This document shows positions 1-12,072 of a stretch of 64,000 nt of DNA, piece by piece. The translations under genes and the position numbers were made by a program. Source of the stretch: Channallabes apus. Taxonomy: Eukaryota; Chordata; Actinopteri; Siluriformes; Clariidae. Within the stretch, counting starts at the first letter, position 1. Each line of letters starts with the position of its first letter. Below the pieces are notes generated by a model. It was not told the DNA's origin. It did no database searches and saw only the letters and a list, made by a program, of their open reading frames with translations. The DNA is taken from contig CM060131.1 in assembly GCA_030522415.1 (NCBI GenBank), positions 12,447,703-12,511,702 of the forward strand, written 5' to 3'.

Positions 1-66
1 ATGGTGCAAGAACTCTGTGCTAGTTTCTAGTTATTGTTCATTGCTGGTGGAGTTTGTGACTGTTAG

Positions 67-2291
67 ATGCAGACCTTTTTATTTACCACGGGAATTATCG
101 GAGTGTACATTTCACCTAGCGCTAATGCTAAGGAAGCGCTATGGGAATTGTATACAAAGGTCAGTGAACTGCAAAATACACACCCAGATGGACTGTTTAT
201 TGTTGCTGGAGATTTCAACCATGCAAATCTCAAGTCAGTGCTTCCTAGATTCCATCAGTATGTGGACTTTGCAACGAGAGGGGAAAACACGCTGGATCTT
301 GTTTACACAAACATCCTCAGTGCATATCAGGCAGAGCCCCACCCCCACCTCGGCTACTCAGACCACATCTATGTTATGCTAATTCCAGCATACAGACCAC
401 TCGTCAGGAGTTCAAGGCCATCTCTGCTCTTCAGGACTGTTTCGAGAGCACTGACTGGAACATGTTTAGGGAGGCTGCAACTTGCGGCGACTTCACTGAC
501 TTGGAGGAGTACATGTCATCAGTGACCAGCTACATCAACAAGTGCACCGATGACGTCACTGTCTCCAAGAACATCATCTCACAACCCAACCAGAAACCGT
601 GTATTACTGCGGAAGTGTGTGCACTTCTGAGGACCCAAGAGTCTGCCTTCAAAGCGGGAGACAAGGTGGCCCTTAGAAGAACAAGGGCCAAACTTTCTCG
701 GGCCATCAGAGAGGCGAAGCGCGCACACGCCCAGAGAATCCACAACCACTTCAAGGACAGCGGCGACACACAGTGCATATGGCAGGGCTTACAAGCCATC
801 ACTAACTACAGGACAACATCACCTGCCTGTGATGGTGACGGCTCCCTCCCAGACGCGCTGAACAACTTCTACGCTTGGTTCGACAGGCAGAACGATGTGG
901 CGGCGAGGAAGACCACCCCTCCTCCGAACGACCAGGTGCTGTTTTTCACTACAGCTGAGGTGAAGAAAACTCTATGCAGAGTCAACCCATGTAAACAGCT
1001 GGCAGATGTTCTCACCGACATCTTTAACATCTCTCTGAGTAGCGCCGTCATTCCCACGTGCTTCAAGGCCACCACCATCGTACCCGTGCCCAAGAGGTCT
1101 TCTGTGTCCTGTCTCAATGACTACCATCCCGTTGCACTTACACCCACCATCATGAAGTGCTTTGAGCGGCTCGTCATGAGACACATCAAAACCCTGCTGC
1201 CCCCCTCACTCGACCCACTGCAATTTGCGTACCGTCCTAACTGCTCAACGGACGACGCCATCTCCACTACACTCCATCTTGCCCTCACACACTTGGACAA
1301 GAAGGACACATATGTTCGAATGCTGTACTGTACATAGATTTCAGCTCAGCATTCAACACTATCATCCCCCAACAACTGATCGGGAAGCTGAACCTGTTGG
1401 GCCTGAACACCTCCCTCTGCAACTGGATCCTGGACTTTCTGACCGGAAGGCCTCAGTCAGTAAGGATCGGGAACTGCACCTCCAGCACCACCACACTGAG
1501 CACTGGGGCCCCACAAGGCTGTGTGCTCAGTCCCCTGCTGTTCACACTGCTGACTCACGACTGTGGGGCAACACACAGTTCGAATCACATCATCAAGTTC
1601 GCTGATGACACGACCGTGGTGGGTCTCATTAGCAAGAACGACGAGTCAGCGTACAGAGAGGAAGTGCAGAGGCTAACGGACTGGTGCAAAGAGAACAACC
1701 TGAATGTCTCTGAATGTTGACAAGACAAAGGAGATGGTTGTTGACTTTAGGAGGACACGAGGCGACCACTCTCCGCTGAGCATCGACGTCTCCTCTGTGG
1801 AGATTGCCGAAAGAACCAAATTCCTAGGCGTCCACCTGGAGAAGGACCTCAGCTGGTCCCTCAACACCAGCTCCCTGCACAAGAAAGCCCAACAGCATCT
1901 CTTCTTTCTGAGAAGACTGAGGAAGGCCCAGCTTCCACCACCGATCCTGACCACCTTCTATAGAGTAACTATCGAGAGCATCCTGAGCGGCTGCATCACT
2001 GTCTGGTTTGGAAATTGTGCCATATCGGACCGCAAGACCCTACAGCGGATAGTGAGGACAGCAGAAATGATCATCGGGGTCTCTCTCCCCTCTATTGAGG
2101 ACATCTACACCACACACTGCATCCGCAAAGCCACCAGCATTGTGGCTGATCGGACACACCCCTCTCACACACACTTCACACTCCTGCCATCTGGAAAAAG
2201 TTACCGTAGCATTCGGGCACACACATCCAGACTGTGCAACAGCTTTTTTCCACAAGCGATCCGTCTTCTCAACAAAAAGGGACTGGACTGA
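67..2291 (+). pseudogene. L2 LINE ORF2 relic (endonuclease and reverse transcriptase)
   Basis: Degraded ORF2, which would nick target DNA and reverse-transcribe the element's RNA. From about 67 to 405 the frame holds the end of an APE-type endonuclease, with GDFNHANL and the closing YSDHIYV motif. A small indel near 400 moves the frame; 462-1337 then carries the linker and the RT finger region ([20 protein letters not shown]). The frame breaks again at 1326-1332, where TACTGTA sits in the middle of what should read [11 protein letters not shown]. The third segment carries [13 protein letters not shown] and the catalytic FADDT box near 1598-1612. A 4-nt insertion near 1700 shifts the frame once more, and the thumb/C-terminus runs from about 1704 to 2291 ([25 protein letters not shown]). 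The catalytic aspartates are still present but no single frame connects the domains. Confidence 0.88.
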
Positions 2292-2293
2292 TA

Positions 2294-2295
<2 letters not shown>

Positions 2296-2337
<42 letters not shown>
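2296..2337. repeat. CA microsatellite in the LINE 3' region
   Basis: Uninterrupted CA dinucleotides directly after the ORF2 stop region of the L2 LINE. Confidence 0.95.
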
Positions 2338-2338
<1 letters not shown>

Positions 2339-2879
2339 GCATTATCACTCAGCTTAACTACCTCAAAACATTGAGTCTGGACTGACTAATCAACACAAGC
2401 GCAAACTTCTTAACTTCTCAATTCTTGCTGCTACGTTAAGTTAAGAAATGTTTACTGTTTCTCCACTACCTCAACCCATCACCACAACACCTTATTATTA
2501 TGTTATGTTGTTGCACTGTCACTTTGTTGCTTTTGTTTGTACATTTGCACGTGCACTTTATGTTGTCTGTAAAAACCCTGTAGCTAGTCTTCCTTAGATA
2601 GTTATAGTTTCTTTTAGTTAATTTATGTTGTAATTTATGTTGGGTCTATCTGTCTTGTCTTTGCTAGCCAGCTAACTAGGCCTCGTAGTTAGCTAGTTTA
2701 GTTGTTCTGTTAGTTTATGTTGTAAATTTATGTTTCACGTAGCACCTTAGTCCTGAAGGAACGTTGTTTCGTTTCACTCTGTACTAACTGTATATGGTTG
2801 AAATGACAATAAAGCCTACTTGAACTAGAACTAACTGTACAACTCTCAAGCCCTTTGGTAAACGACCTGACTCCTGCTA

Positions 2880-3112
2880 CAGCAAAATATTAAAATATTT
2901 GACTCATCAGCCCAGAGCACCTGCTGCTATTTTCCTGCACCCCAGTTCCTATGTTTTCAAGCATAGTTGAGTCGCTTAGCTGTGTTTCCACATTGTAGTT
3001 ATTCCTTTTTGGCCACAATTCTTCATGAAGAACGCTTCTGGCCAGATTTCTTCAAACAGTAGATGCGTAAATCTGGGATCCACTGGTTTCCGCCAGTAGC
3101 AGATTTTCGCTG
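2880..3112 (-). pseudogene. Tc1-like transposase fragment
   Basis: Not visible as an ORF. Read on the minus strand it aligns with the middle of Tc1 transposases: a region like SGL-GRVA-KK, then AKRLNYA-KHRNW, then QQVLWADESN, which is the box holding the first catalytic aspartate (usual form VLWTDESKF). Several stop codons and small indels interrupt it. Both ends of the transposon are missing. It lies just downstream of the L2 tail. Confidence 0.7.
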
Positions 3113-4618
3113 TTATAGATTTTATAGTTCAAGTATAGTTTATAATTATTATGTTTCAACCTACCTGTTTCTTATAATGGGTTAAAATTCCTGTGTGAGT
3201 TCTGATGATTAGCAATGCCTGGCTGCAACATACTGTATGATCTTAAAACCTACAGAAGCAGTACTTTTATTTATTAATAAATAATAATTAAATAAATAAA
3301 TAATGTCACAAAGCAAAAAGTTATATGTTGTTTTTCATCTGATGTTGTATTCATCTAATACTGAGACCTGCTACGATCAGATGATTTTTGTTATGCTTTT
3401 TACCAAAAGAAATACATAGAATTAATTATATGAGGGGCTACTAAGTTTTGAGCAGTAAGATTTATAAATAGTCTGTCAAACACAGTTTATTTAAAGATGT
3501 CTAAAGCCTTGCTACCTACAGTATGTATGATTTCCTCACAATTTGATTACATTACGATACGGTAGTGCCACAATGCATGCTACAGCAAAATGCATACAAG
3601 CCCTATCAATTATATGCTTACTCTCAAAATGTTTGCAAATGGTCTTGCTCTGTGAGTACCTTTTACCTTCGGTGATGAGAAAGAGACTGATATGGGCTGG
3701 AACTCATAATTAATTTCCCATCATTAACGCATACTTGTTTAATTCTTTTTTAAAAAATCCAGTGAAAAAAAAATCATAATCATGGTTTTTCCATAACCAG
3801 ATTAATGATACTGTATAGGTAAATAATTGAGAAATAAGCAGGGGTGCTTTTCAGTGCTTTTCATTGAAATTTCAATGATTTCCTCCCTTTTCCTTTCTGA
3901 AGGACTTTACAATGCTAGAACATTACTGTGCAAAAGTTTCATTCAGTAACATGATTTCAGAATTAAATCAGAAGAAAATGTCATAATTTGTAACGTGAAA
4001 GTGTTTCCCAGGTCTCCACACATACATTCCCAGGCATAAAGCTTGGTATTATGGACTAATGTTTGCAGTTATGAGGCAATTCCTTAAATCCAGCACAGTG
4101 AATGTGTCACAGCAAATTATACTTGAGAAGGGAAAAGGTACGAGGAGGATATTCCAGGATTTTATCTTCATAAAGCGCTCTGTCTGTTGCTGGATAGCTA
4201 ATTTTTACTGCTGATGATGATCAAATTGTTCATTTGGTTTTTAGTTTAACAACCGGAGTGAACTCGTATAAAATATGAATGGCTTAATTTCAAATAAAGG
4301 GTAGGATAATGAATTCAACCTTAATGACTTGATTCTATTAGAAAGCCTTTGCTTGTTTAAAATTTCTATTTCTTTATGATCTTTGTTTCACCTCCTGAAC
4401 AATATAAAATATTGATCAATTCATTTTGAGTAAAAGGTTATTGCTTAAAATATAAAATATTTAATGCACTAGCACCAACATGCATTTTAATGTATTTTTT
4501 TTTATTATTATTTATTTACTTGTTTGTTTGTTACATTGAATCTGAATACTTGCAGCACCATCTGTCCAGTGAGCAGGTCTCAAAAAATATTTCCAAAGTG
4601 TTGGCTGTGGGAGGTAGG
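3113..4618. other. AT-rich sequence without a recognisable gene
   Basis: No ORF or repeat family recognised. It contains an 18-bp perfect palindrome at 3861-3878 and TACWGTA 7-mers at 3231, 3517 and 3809. Confidence 0.6.
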
Positions 4619-4620
4619 AC

Positions 4621-4668
<48 letters not shown>
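4619..4668. repeat. GA microsatellite
   Basis: About 25 GA units with one AAAG interruption near the left end. The ORFs around it are low-complexity artefacts. Confidence 0.95.
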
Positions 4669-4669
<1 letters not shown>

Positions 4670-5400
4670 ATGACTCAAAGACTTTGCAACAGCATCCCTC
4701 TAAAAGCCAATGCATAGATGGAATTTTTCCAGCACAACACACACACACAAAGTGATTATGCATAATAATCTATTTTCTGGATGTCCTCTAATGAAGTAGC
4801 CAGAGAATATCAGATCTGCTGTTTTGGTGATGTATTATAATCTGTCAAAGAATAACATCAGGGATGGGTTTACAAAAAACAAAGAATAAAAAGAAAGTGT
4901 TGATCTTACCATTTTCTGAAATTATATTTGTACAGTGGCCATATGCGGGTTATGGGTCACTAGTGGACATAATTTAGGGTCCCTAGTGGACCTAATTTAC
5001 AAAATAGTCACCAGGGTAGATTTCAGAGAAATGTCAGTGAAAGTCTGAAATGTAAAAAATCTTGCTTGGGTAATAACAGTCTGATAAACTGATCGTAGTA
5101 AGAAATCAAGTTTAGCTGTACCTGTATATACCTGTATGTATCATATATTTGGAACATAGCCCAGCTATCCAGTAGAGAGGTTTAGAGGTGAAAAATTACT
5201 TCTGTTAGTTACTTGGATAAATATGTAATGAATAAAATATTAGACCTGGCACAAAACAGAGTTTTGTTCAGCACAATCACAATATTTTCCTTTTCCATTA
5301 GGATGTTAAAACTTATGCTTATTATACAACAGGAAATTACAACCAAGGCATTCCATGAGTGGTGATAAAAGACCATAGCCGCACTATATACAGTATATAA
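4669..5400. other. AT-rich sequence, no gene seen
   Basis: No coding pattern. A short imperfect tandem duplication of the pattern CTAGTGGACNTAATTTA lies at about 4960-5000. TACAGTA occurs at 5389. Confidence 0.55.
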
Positions 5401-6159
5401 GTATATATAAGAATACAAACAGCGGATTGTGAGCAACGCGGTTTGCGAGTGTTCCGCCAGACAAGCAAAGATTTTTAATACATTTTGACGAGCAAATCTT
5501 GGTTTATGCGAACCGAGTATCATGTACTGTAGCACGCAAGCCCTTCTTGTTTTGATGACGAACGTCACATGATCACGACAGAGGCAATGTTTTTTCTCTC
5601 TCTTGTGCTGCGGAATTGTGGGTAATTGTCTCCCCTGCTCGGTCTTAGTGCGCATCTCTCACTGGTATAATCAACATCTGTGCGCGCATGTACTGTTTAC
5701 TATAACACTGTGACCACGTGTGTACGCGTAAAACATTTTATTTTGTGTCTGTATGCGTGTGTGTACAGCGCGTGTGTACTGTTTATTATAACACATGTGT
5801 AAGCGTGCGTGTAAAGCAAAAGAGAGTCTCAGTAGAGAGGTTAAAGATCCATTTTCTCCTTCTCTGTATCAGCCTGTTGTTATGTGTGTGCATGCGTGTA
5901 ATTTGACACTGTGCCTCTTCACACACATACTCTCGCCCTGTGAGTGTGTGTGTGAAACTCAAATATGAAAGGAGAAAAGTTTACTGTGTAAGATTAGAAG
6001 GGGGAGATGGGAGGGGCTGATTCCTCCTCTCCTCTTACTTTAACTTTACACACACACGCAGAGAGGCGAACCAAGGTGAAGTGGGGACCCCAGGCAAAAT
6101 GAATAGAGGAGGCCCTTCTAAAAGATTATTTCGTTAATATATCTTTGTTACCTAAATAT

Positions 6160-6585
6160 TAGGGATGTAATGGTATTGTAAATACCGTCGTACCGCAATA
6201 ACACTTTATTTCGATAATACCATGGTCGCATGACGGTAAAATGATAGGTCTTCTGAGAAAAGTTTGCTCAGGCGAATGGAGCGAACGGGAGCGGGAATTA
6301 CAATTCCCATCAGCCCAGGCGTGGCCATCATCCTTTGCGGTCTGTTGTCGCTACAGATCCAGTAATGCGCACATCCAATTTAAAACCTGCTTACTCCGTA
6401 ATGATTAGTTACTCTTTCCGTCTCTTTTCCTCTGCCGCTAATAGCAGCACCCGCCATTTCCGCATTACTGGATTTGTCTCTTCATTAGTTTTGTTTTTCC
6501 TGTAAATGATTCAATAAATACCATACCGTGCCATTCATACCGAGGTATTACCATACCGTGAAGTTTTGATACCGTTACATCCCTA
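6160..6585. mobile_element. hAT MITE, 426 bp
   Basis: Starts TAGGGATGTAATGGTA and ends TACCGTTACATCCCTA, giving near-perfect terminal inverted repeats. An exact 8-bp target duplication CTAAATAT flanks it (6152-6159 and 6586-6593). The length, 8-bp duplication and TAGGGATGTAACGGTA-type ends are those of small vertebrate hAT derivatives. The interior has no ORF. It lies inside the left part of the larger hAT. Confidence 0.9.
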
Positions 6586-7285
6586 CTAAATATACATTTA
6601 TACAACATAAAAAAGTAGTCAAAACACATAATATAACATAAATAGTTTATTTTTTTAAACAAAGTGCATATTCTTTGACAAAATATTAATCTAAAATCTT
6701 AAAGATACAGAACAATCTTCTTATTTACAGTAATGGATTGTCAACTTAAGAATGGTGCTTACGAGCCTTAGCTACAGCAAATGCTGTCAAAGGCAACTTC
6801 TGTCTGAGGCAGTGGTGATAGGGACTTAAGCAATGCTCCTATTTATAGAAATCTATGGTAATCATCTTAATTTATTATTTATTCTAGATTTGTAAAGTAA
6901 ATGTATTGATATAGTAACACTATACAGTGGTGTGAAAAACTATTTGCCGCCCCCCCTCCTGATTACTTATTCTTTTGCATGTTTGTCACTTACAGTGGGA
7001 GCCACACCAAATAGCCGCGACAGTGTGGCTGAAGTGTGAATGGCGTGTGAATGGCCTTTGCACGCCGTAATCCCCCCTCCCTTTTCTGGCCGAAAGGCGT
7101 GTCAAGATTTCACAGTAAACACGCCCATTCAAGCCCTATTTATTCATTTACCTGGTTCCACCACTAGATGGCGCTTCGTTCTCAAGAACACATTAAAACA
7201 AGCCAGCTGCGCTGAGTTGCAATCACGTGATTTTAACAACCCGCCTCCACCCCCGCCGAACTGACGCTGCCAAACTACAGAGATG

Positions 7286-7296
7286 AAGATGGCGGC
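7286..7296 (+). promoter_or_regulatory. YY1-type motif AAGATGGCGGC
   Basis: Exact match to the strong YY1 consensus AAGATGGCGGC, which is typically found just downstream of transcription starts of TATA-less promoters and in mammalian L1 5' ends. Here it is 17 bp before the predicted splice donor of element F, in the orientation expected for a downstream promoter element. Confidence 0.55.
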
Positions 7297-7888
7297 TTAA
7301 CGGACTATTCGTGGTAAGTGATGTTTTATTTTATAAAATGTGTTTGTGGTAGTTTACAGTTTATTTCCCAGTTTAGTTTTTTTATTGGCCGTTTGAAATA
7401 TCACTGGCAGCAGCAGCAGCGGTCAGATGTGACTTTAGAGAACTTAATGTTCTGTTCACCAAGTCTGGAGTTAATATTACAGCTTACTGTCAGTGTCACA
7501 CACTCACAATGTCACTCCACTTTAACTCAAAAACATGCTCAAGCTTCGACAATACTATTAATGTCCCTATTACAAGAGCTGCACTACCCGCTGAAGAGTG
7601 TTTGTGTTCTCTGTAAATACTGAGAGAATCTCACCGCGTGTTGTCTGGATAAATTCAGCGCTTATTTATTCTCTGGTTAAGAGTTAATCTGCAGGTTATT
7701 TCTGTGACTGTAATATAATGTGATGCAGTTGATGAGGGACACAGACTGAGGGGAGCTGTACAGGAGCTAGTAACGCTCAGAACCCGGTTTATATTTTATA
7801 CACTTTCCGCGGTAGCGCGAGCGCTTAGTTAACGAGCTGAATAACAACACAGAAGTGTTTATCAGTTAAGGAGGAGGAGGGGGGGGAG

Positions 7889-7915
7889 GTGTGTGTGTGT
7901 GTGTGTGTGTGTGTG
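7889..7915. repeat. GT microsatellite
   Basis: Short GT run after a G-rich GGAGG stretch inside the putative intron of element F. Confidence 0.9.
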
Positions 7916-9508
7916 AGGGGCTTCAGTAAGTTATAGTTTGGCTTCAGAGATGAACTAATGCTCATATACGAGTGTTATATCGCTTAACTTATTTGTATGA
8001 GAAGCGCATTAAGTAAATTCCCGGTTAATTTAATGCAGACGATAATACAGACAGTCACTGGTTAACACTAACACTGTTCACTGGTTAACATTAGCACAGG
8101 CAGATTATTTACATTACAGAATCCCCAAAGCAGTGTTTTACACACTCTGTGGTAAATAGGTTTATTAATATATATTATTTTTATTAGAACTAGATGTTCT
8201 GTGAAGTTTATCTGTCTTGACTAAATTCTCCTGTTGTCTTTAAGCAGAGCTCCGCTGTGGAGGATTGGGGGGTCAGACGGCTGACGGCTGGACTTTTGGA
8301 GCTACAGGACTGGAGGAGCCTGAACAAGCTGTTGAGGGAGCTGTAGGAGGGATGACGTCACAGTCCGACAGCTTTAGAATGATGTTTGATCAGGTCTACT
8401 GTATATTCTGAACATAGAACTGCAAAATGTCTGATACAGTACTTTGGGGGAAACAAAGACTTCAACTGTTCCATGTTTAATAGTTTTGATATTTGAAAAA
8501 TTAATACTTTAATGTAAAAGGACTATAGATAGAGACTTATAAGCAGCTGGTGTATCCGGGTAGTTTAATGAACTTTAAGCAAAAAGACAACATGTATTCA
8601 TCTGTTTTATATAAATTACTGTTTTAACTTTGACTAGTTTTGGAAGAATAAATTGAATTGTTAAAGTCATGTTTTGCGTGTTTTAATTTTGGGGGATTGT
8701 TTGGGTATTTAAAAATTGTTTAGTTGAACCAACAACTTCAATGGGCAAAAAATGGGACACAACTTTGTTTTAAATAGTCAAAGAGTTGGGCTGAAAATAA
8801 TAATAATAATAATTATTGATCATAGAAACAAATGAAACCAGTTAAACACTTGATTATATGTGTTTGTGATTGTGACCCATAATAATTTTTTCTCAGTATA
8901 AATAAATGTTTTGGGTTTTAAGAACTCCAAAAGAGCAACGACAAACTTGGTATTCTCCATTGAGGTTTCTCACCTTCCACTCCTGAGTAGGACATGGTGT
9001 TAATTGCTCTGTGTGTGTGTGTGTGTTTTTGGCGGGGGGGATGGGTGTGTGTGTGTTTTCGGCTGTTCAGCAGTTCTAAACACAAGCACAGTTTTTGTCC
9101 TTAACTAAAATACTTCAATACGTTAATAATGAATTTATTTTGCTGAATAAGGTAATAAGCGATATTTAAACCAAACCAGTAAGTTAAGTAAGTGTTCCAT
9201 ACATTAAAGTACTGTGTATAACCAAGTGCCCTAGCAAACACAGTTACAGTACAGTTTACAGTACAAACAGAGTGTGTGCGCTGGGGGGATTGGAAGGTGA
9301 GTGAGAATACTCATTTACAAGACAAAAGACGGTCAGAGGCAGCGCCGTTCTAGACCAGACAACACGGGGTGGGGGGAGGGGCGCATCATGTTCAAGCACT
9401 GTTTTTACCTGGCCTTACTGTATAGTAACAGTATTGTATTTGCTGAATTGTGTTGAGGCACGCAAACCCCCTGACCACAATAAGGTGGCAATCCCTCAGG
9501 GGGAAACT

Positions 9509-9582
<74 letters not shown>
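9509..9582. repeat. Poly(A) plus TA microsatellite
   Basis: About 15 A residues then about 29 AT units. This is the source of an artefactual YIYIYI reading frame. Confidence 0.95.
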
Positions 9583-9584
<2 letters not shown>

Positions 9585-10099
9585 AAATATCCTTAATCCA
9601 GATTTTATCAATCAATGAATAAAATTCTCAAAAACGTTTAACCTAAAGTAAGACTTAACACACTATAACTAAAATATTTACAAAACTGAAAGGTTGTCTT
9701 ATGAATAATAAAAAATACAAACTAAATTAAAACAGATGGGCTATTGAACAGATCATAATATGTTTTATGTTTTCTGATTATAAATGATATATGGGTTGAT
9801 TTTAGAAAGGCTAAATGAAATAGCTAGTTTTTGGTCATGTCAGTCCAGTAACTATACTATGTAAAAGTAATTATAATATGAATTAATTAAGGGCAGGACC
9901 TAACCTAATGTTAATAATTTACACCATGATAACATTAGTATTCGTGTTTTTGTATATATTTTTAAATGTTCAAATGAACGTTTCAGAGTATATAATTTGT
10001 CGTGTCATCTGTGATTGAGACCCATGAGTTAAATTGAAATATTTTTTATAGGTAGTAAGCCAGGTTTTAGTAACCTTGGATAAATCAGCATGAAAGCCC

Positions 10100-10766
10100 T
10101 CTCTCGCACTCACACACACACACACACAGACACACTGTACACACACAGACACACACAAATAATACATGAAATCGCGTAAAACCAAATGAAACTAGGGTAA
10201 AAAATATGAGCAGTAAAATACAGTAGTATCCTGTAGGTGATTCCTGTCCTGTGATAACAGGCACTAACACTCTAGAACTGTTTACTTCTGTTAGTTTTGT
10301 TTTCAAGTGTGAATGTTTATGGGGATTAAATCTGTCTCTGCTGCTGCATCTATACACCGTTGTGATAAGTGATTGATGCCCCATCAGATCTTTGATGTGG
10401 GACGTTATGCTGGTTAAATGACTAAAGACATAAATGACATATGATCCGTATGGACAGATATTTGTTCCAGATATTATGCGCCATTAATCAATTTGTTATG
10501 CCAATTTGACTTTCAGCGAAAACATCAAAAATATAACGAAAACAAACCAAAGCAGAAGTTACATTTTAAGCTTTACTTTCAAATTCAAATTTGATTTGTC
10601 ACATACACAGCGCGATATGCAGTAAAATGCTTTGGGTGCTTTAGGTGAGACTCGAACTCGGCATTGCTTCACCTGGACTGCTTTATAAGTGTCACGCACT
10701 AACCGATTGCGCCACGGGAGCCACACGGAAGTTGGTCTTGTCAGAGTATCCTCTCTCTCGTGCGCG

Positions 10767-10804
<38 letters not shown>

Positions 10805-11195
10805 AAATTGCGTAAAACCCAACGAAATATAAGCAGTAAAAAAAAAAAAAATCAGTAAAAATACAATAGTATAACAGGCGCTAACCCTCTGGAACTTTTT
10901 TTTACTATTGTCTCCAAGTGTTTATGGGGATTTAATGTGTCTGCTGCCGCATCCATTCACAGTTGTGATAAGTGATTAATGCCCCATCAGATCTTTTGAC
11001 GGGGGAGCATTATGCATGATTAAATGACTAAAGAAATACTGATCCATATGGGCAGATATTTGTTCCAGGTTGCATGCGGCATTAATTGCCTCTTATGCCA
11101 CTTGTAGACTATCAGTGAAAAAATCAGCGAAAACATCATCAAAAATATAACGAAAACAAACCCAAGCAGACGTTTGAGCTTTACTTTGCAGCAAA
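10100..11195. repeat. Direct duplication in element F (two diverged copies)
   Basis: Copy 1 runs from about 10112 to 10577 and copy 2 from about 10767 to 11195. Shared blocks in order: a CA tract, CATGAAAT-GCGTAAAACC, TTTATGGGGATT, TGTGATAAGTGATT-ATGCCCCATCAGATC, CAGATATTTGTTCCAG, and ATATAACGAAAACAAACC. The copies differ by many substitutions and indels, so the duplication is not recent. The DNA between the copies contains the tRNA-like sequence. Confidence 0.8.
10638..10721 (-). pseudogene. tRNA-Ile(UAU)-like relic
   Basis: On the minus strand the sequence starts GCTCCCGTGGCGCAATCGG (acceptor strand and A box), continues through ACTTATAA (anticodon-loop region with UAU) and ends GAGTTCGAGTCTCACCT (B box and T arm). 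Order and wording match vertebrate tRNA-Ile-UAU, including an intron-like insertion after the anticodon. About six bases before the T stem (the GTTGTG segment of the normal gene) are missing, so the T arm cannot form normally. It is therefore a pseudogene or the head of a tRNA-derived SINE rather than a working tRNA. A TTTGTCACATACACAG motif, common beside fish retroposons, flanks it. Confidence 0.65.
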
Positions 11196-12072
11196 ATATT
11201 ATCTATCAGTATATTAAATGGAACGGGGTAAAATACACAGTAATATAAAATACTGTACGTAGCCTGCGTTTTTATTCCGTACCTACAATGATCGGTATAG
11301 ACGAATTACAGCCGCTACCGTGTCTTTAAGGATCATTTCAGGATGTCTTAAAAATATTTCACTAACTAATTTTATTAATTCATTATTAAATAATAAATAG
11401 CATAATCATCATGGGTTGTGTATTGAGTGATTTAACAAATCTGTTTTATTAATCGGTTTGTTGTTGTTGTTTTTTCATCTATTTATGAAACTATGTTGAC
11501 AATACAAGAACTGTCTGTATATTAAAGATACGGTATTGGGTTTCCTGGACACTGCAGTTAACTGTGCCAGTCAATGCTCCATCTGGCGGAATTATACGGC
11601 ATTGCAACCATCTTTTTAGAAAGCGCATGGGGGCGTTTATGGGGCGGGGCATCGTTAACTGCGTCATCGCGGGGGATCACATTCCATGCACGAAGCCTTC
11701 ATGGAACTGCCACGGAGCAGTCATGCTCCAGGCGGCTGTTTGACGTGGCTCCCACTGTAAATGTTTCTGCTCATCAGAAACTGTTAACTATTTGTCAAAG
11801 ATAACATAATTGAACACAAAATGCAGTTTTTAAATGAAGGTTTACGTTATTAAGGGAGAAAAAAAACTCCAAATCTACATGGCCCTGTGTGAAAAAGTGA
11901 TTGCCCCCCTTGTTAAAAAATAACTTAACTGTGGTTTATCACACCTGAGTTCAATTTCTGTAGTCACCCCCAGGCCTGATTACTGCCACACCTGTTTCAA
12001 TCAAGAAATCACTTAAATAGGAGCTACCTGACACAGAGAAGTAGACCAAAAGCACTTCAAAAGCTAGACATC

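Larger units (their letters stand above)
1..2836 (+). mobile_element. L2-type LINE retrotransposon, 5' part outside the window
   Basis: Non-LTR retrotransposon. The window opens inside the endonuclease domain, followed by reverse transcriptase, a CA microsatellite and about 500 bp of 3' tail. The tail ends near 2836 with TGACAATAAAGCC and a short TTGAACTAGAACT-like repeat, which is how fish L2 3' ends look (family knowledge). The coding region is broken in at least three places, so this copy is dead. Orientation is plus. L2 versus another Jockey-superfamily clade was judged by eye only. Confidence 0.85.
7200..8690 (+). other. Transcription-unit-like segment in element F (exon, intron, exon, poly(A) signal)
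   Basis: A GC-richer stretch ending in a likely 5' exon is followed by a good splice donor (G|GTAAGTG at 7314). About 930 bp later comes a polypyrimidine-AG acceptor (CTGTTGTCTTTAAGCAG, AG at 8246-8247). The next exon holds a perfect CRE palindrome TGACGTCA at 8353-8360. An AATAAA signal lies near 8647, followed by a GT/T-rich stretch. No long ORF crosses the junction; exon 1 has only ATG-AAG-ATG-GCG-GCT-TAA. It could be a non-coding transcript, a captured gene start, or the remnant 5' part of the transposon's own gene. Splicing is predicted by eye only. Confidence 0.4.
6993..11757. mobile_element. TA-flanked transposon of about 4.8 kb (element F) inside the Tc1
   Basis: Ends CAGTGGGAGCCAC at 6993 and GTGGCTCCCACTG at 11757, with TA on each side (6991-6992, 11758-11759). 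About 23 of the first 27 positions of the two ends are complementary. The Tc1 sequence resumes exactly on the other side (CACT-TA before, TA-AATGTTTCTG after), so the boundaries are secure. TA duplication and CAG...CTG ends fit the Tc1/mariner superfamily, but no transposase is present; family assignment is inference. It contains a promoter/exon/intron-like unit, a direct duplication of about 0.45 kb and a tRNA-Ile-like relic, plus microsatellites. Confidence 0.75.

Noticed and set aside
5209..5655. 148-residue ORF on the minus strand
   Set aside because: Overlaps the edge of element A, has no motif, and its composition is that of AT-rich non-coding DNA.
10638..10721. Functional tRNA-Ile gene
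   Set aside because: Missing bases before the T stem and mismatched acceptor ends; kept only as a relic.
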